From: DASQFQ01 sp039934455
GTDB taxonomy: Bacteria > Actinomycetota > Thermoleophilia > Solirubrobacterales > Solirubrobacteraceae
Length of the DNA stretch: 6,307 nt
Direction of reading: 5' to 3'
Assembly (NCBI GenBank): GCA_039934455.1
Contig: JBDTMF010000238.1
Location: 1-6,307 of the forward strand
The position numbers and the translations under genes were made by a program. The notes beneath the pieces are model-generated. The model was given only the letters and a program-made list of their open reading frames with translations. It searched no databases and was not told the DNA's origin. Positions 5,831 through 6,307 of this stretch are shown one piece after another (position 1 is the stretch's first letter; each line of letters starts with the position of its first letter).

Positions 5831-6307
5831 ATGGGCGTGCGCTCGCTCCGCGACCCCTGGACCCTCGGCGGGCTGACGATCCCCAACCGGGTCGTGCTCG
5901 CGCCGCTCGCCGGGATCGGGAACTGGTTCGTGCGCCTGCAGGCCAAGCGCTACGGCGCCGGGCTGGCGGTCTCGGAGATGGTGTCCAGCTTCGCCGTGCA
6001 CTACGGCAACCCGAAGACCTGCACCGAGCTGCTCCGGATCGACGAGCGCGAGCGCGCGGGGGGGCCGGTCTCCGTCCAGCTCTTCGGCCACGACCCCGAG
6101 ATCATGCGCTCCGCCGCGGCGACCGTCGCGCGCGCCGGCGCGGACATCATCGATCTCAACATGGGCTGTCCCGTGCCCAAGGTCTGCAAGACCGGCGCGG
6201 GCGCGGCGATGCTCGGGGACCCCGACACCGCCGTCGCGATCGCGATCGCCGCCCGCGAGGGCTCCGGGCTCCCGGTCACCGTCAAGCTGCGCGCCGGACG
6301 CAAGCGC
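5831..6307 (+). CDS. dusB: tRNA-dihydrouridine synthase, DusB type (C-terminal part outside window)
   Basis: The first 159 residues are present of a protein normally about 320-350 long. The family uses FMN and NADPH to reduce specific uridines of tRNA to dihydrouridine. Visible motifs are I-P-N-R-V-V-L-A-P-L-A-G at 17-28 (start of the TIM barrel), S-E-M-V-S-S at 48-53, V-Q-L-F-G at 82-86, and N-M-G-C-P at 110-114 with the catalytic cysteine position C113. K-T-G-A-G-A-A-M-L follows at 120-128 and V-K-L-R-A-G at 151-156, where K-x-R-x-G is the usual FMN-contact motif. The common T-N/D-R-P-F-R after A-G is replaced by G-N-W-F-V-R. The ATG lies four bases after the coaX stop with no strong Shine-Dalgarno, suggesting one transcript and coupled translation. 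The DusB subtype rests on resemblance to E. coli DusB around N-M-G-C-P and the S-E-M segment. Confidence 0.93.
   Translation, partial: MGVRSLRDPWTLGGLTIPNRVVLAPLAGIGNWFVRLQAKRYGAGLAVSEMVSSFAVHYGNPKTCTELLRIDERERAGGPVSVQLFGHDPEIMRSAAATVARAGADIIDLNMGCPVPKVCKTGAGAAMLGDPDTAVAIAIAAREGSGLPVTVKLRAGRKR

Noticed and set aside
4978..5946. 322-codon open frame on the minus strand across coaX and into dusB
   Set aside because: It lies antisense to two well-recognised genes with intact family motifs. Its protein is charged and repetitive without a recognisable domain.

Overview
The window is strongly GC-rich, and codon third positions are almost all G or C in every gene. The genes, the weak or absent Shine-Dalgarno sequences and the TANNNT-type -10 box suggest a high-GC actinobacterium. 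A Thermoleophilia/Solirubrobacterales-like lineage is my guess, and the sequence does not prove it.

The layout is a divergent pair around a 77-bp spacer (4982-5058). Leftward, from GTG at 4981 and running off the left edge, is one uninterrupted reading frame of at least 1660 codons. It encodes a very large secreted mosaic protein. In order it has a signal peptide, a roughly 440-residue N-terminal region I do not recognise, three PKD domains, two cadherin-like/Big_9-type beta-sandwich domains, a beta-propeller-like region with six C-x8-C hairpins, an unassigned beta-rich segment, and two putative-Ig (He_PIG-type) domains, the second cut by the window edge. The C-terminus, and so any surface anchor, lies outside the window.

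Rightward from 5059 is a complete coaX (type III pantothenate kinase, first step of coenzyme A synthesis). Four bases later comes the first half of a DusB-type tRNA-dihydrouridine synthase, cut by the right edge. The two look like a housekeeping operon and have no obvious functional tie to the surface protein.

The spacer holds two abutting palindromes, one resembling a LacI/GalR-family operator. It also holds a possible promoter for the leftward gene, placed so that transcription would begin at the GTG itself (leaderless). The most unusual protein feature is the cysteine-stapled propeller. No RNA gene, mobile element or CRISPR array was seen, and no stretch over 300 bases lacks a gene.
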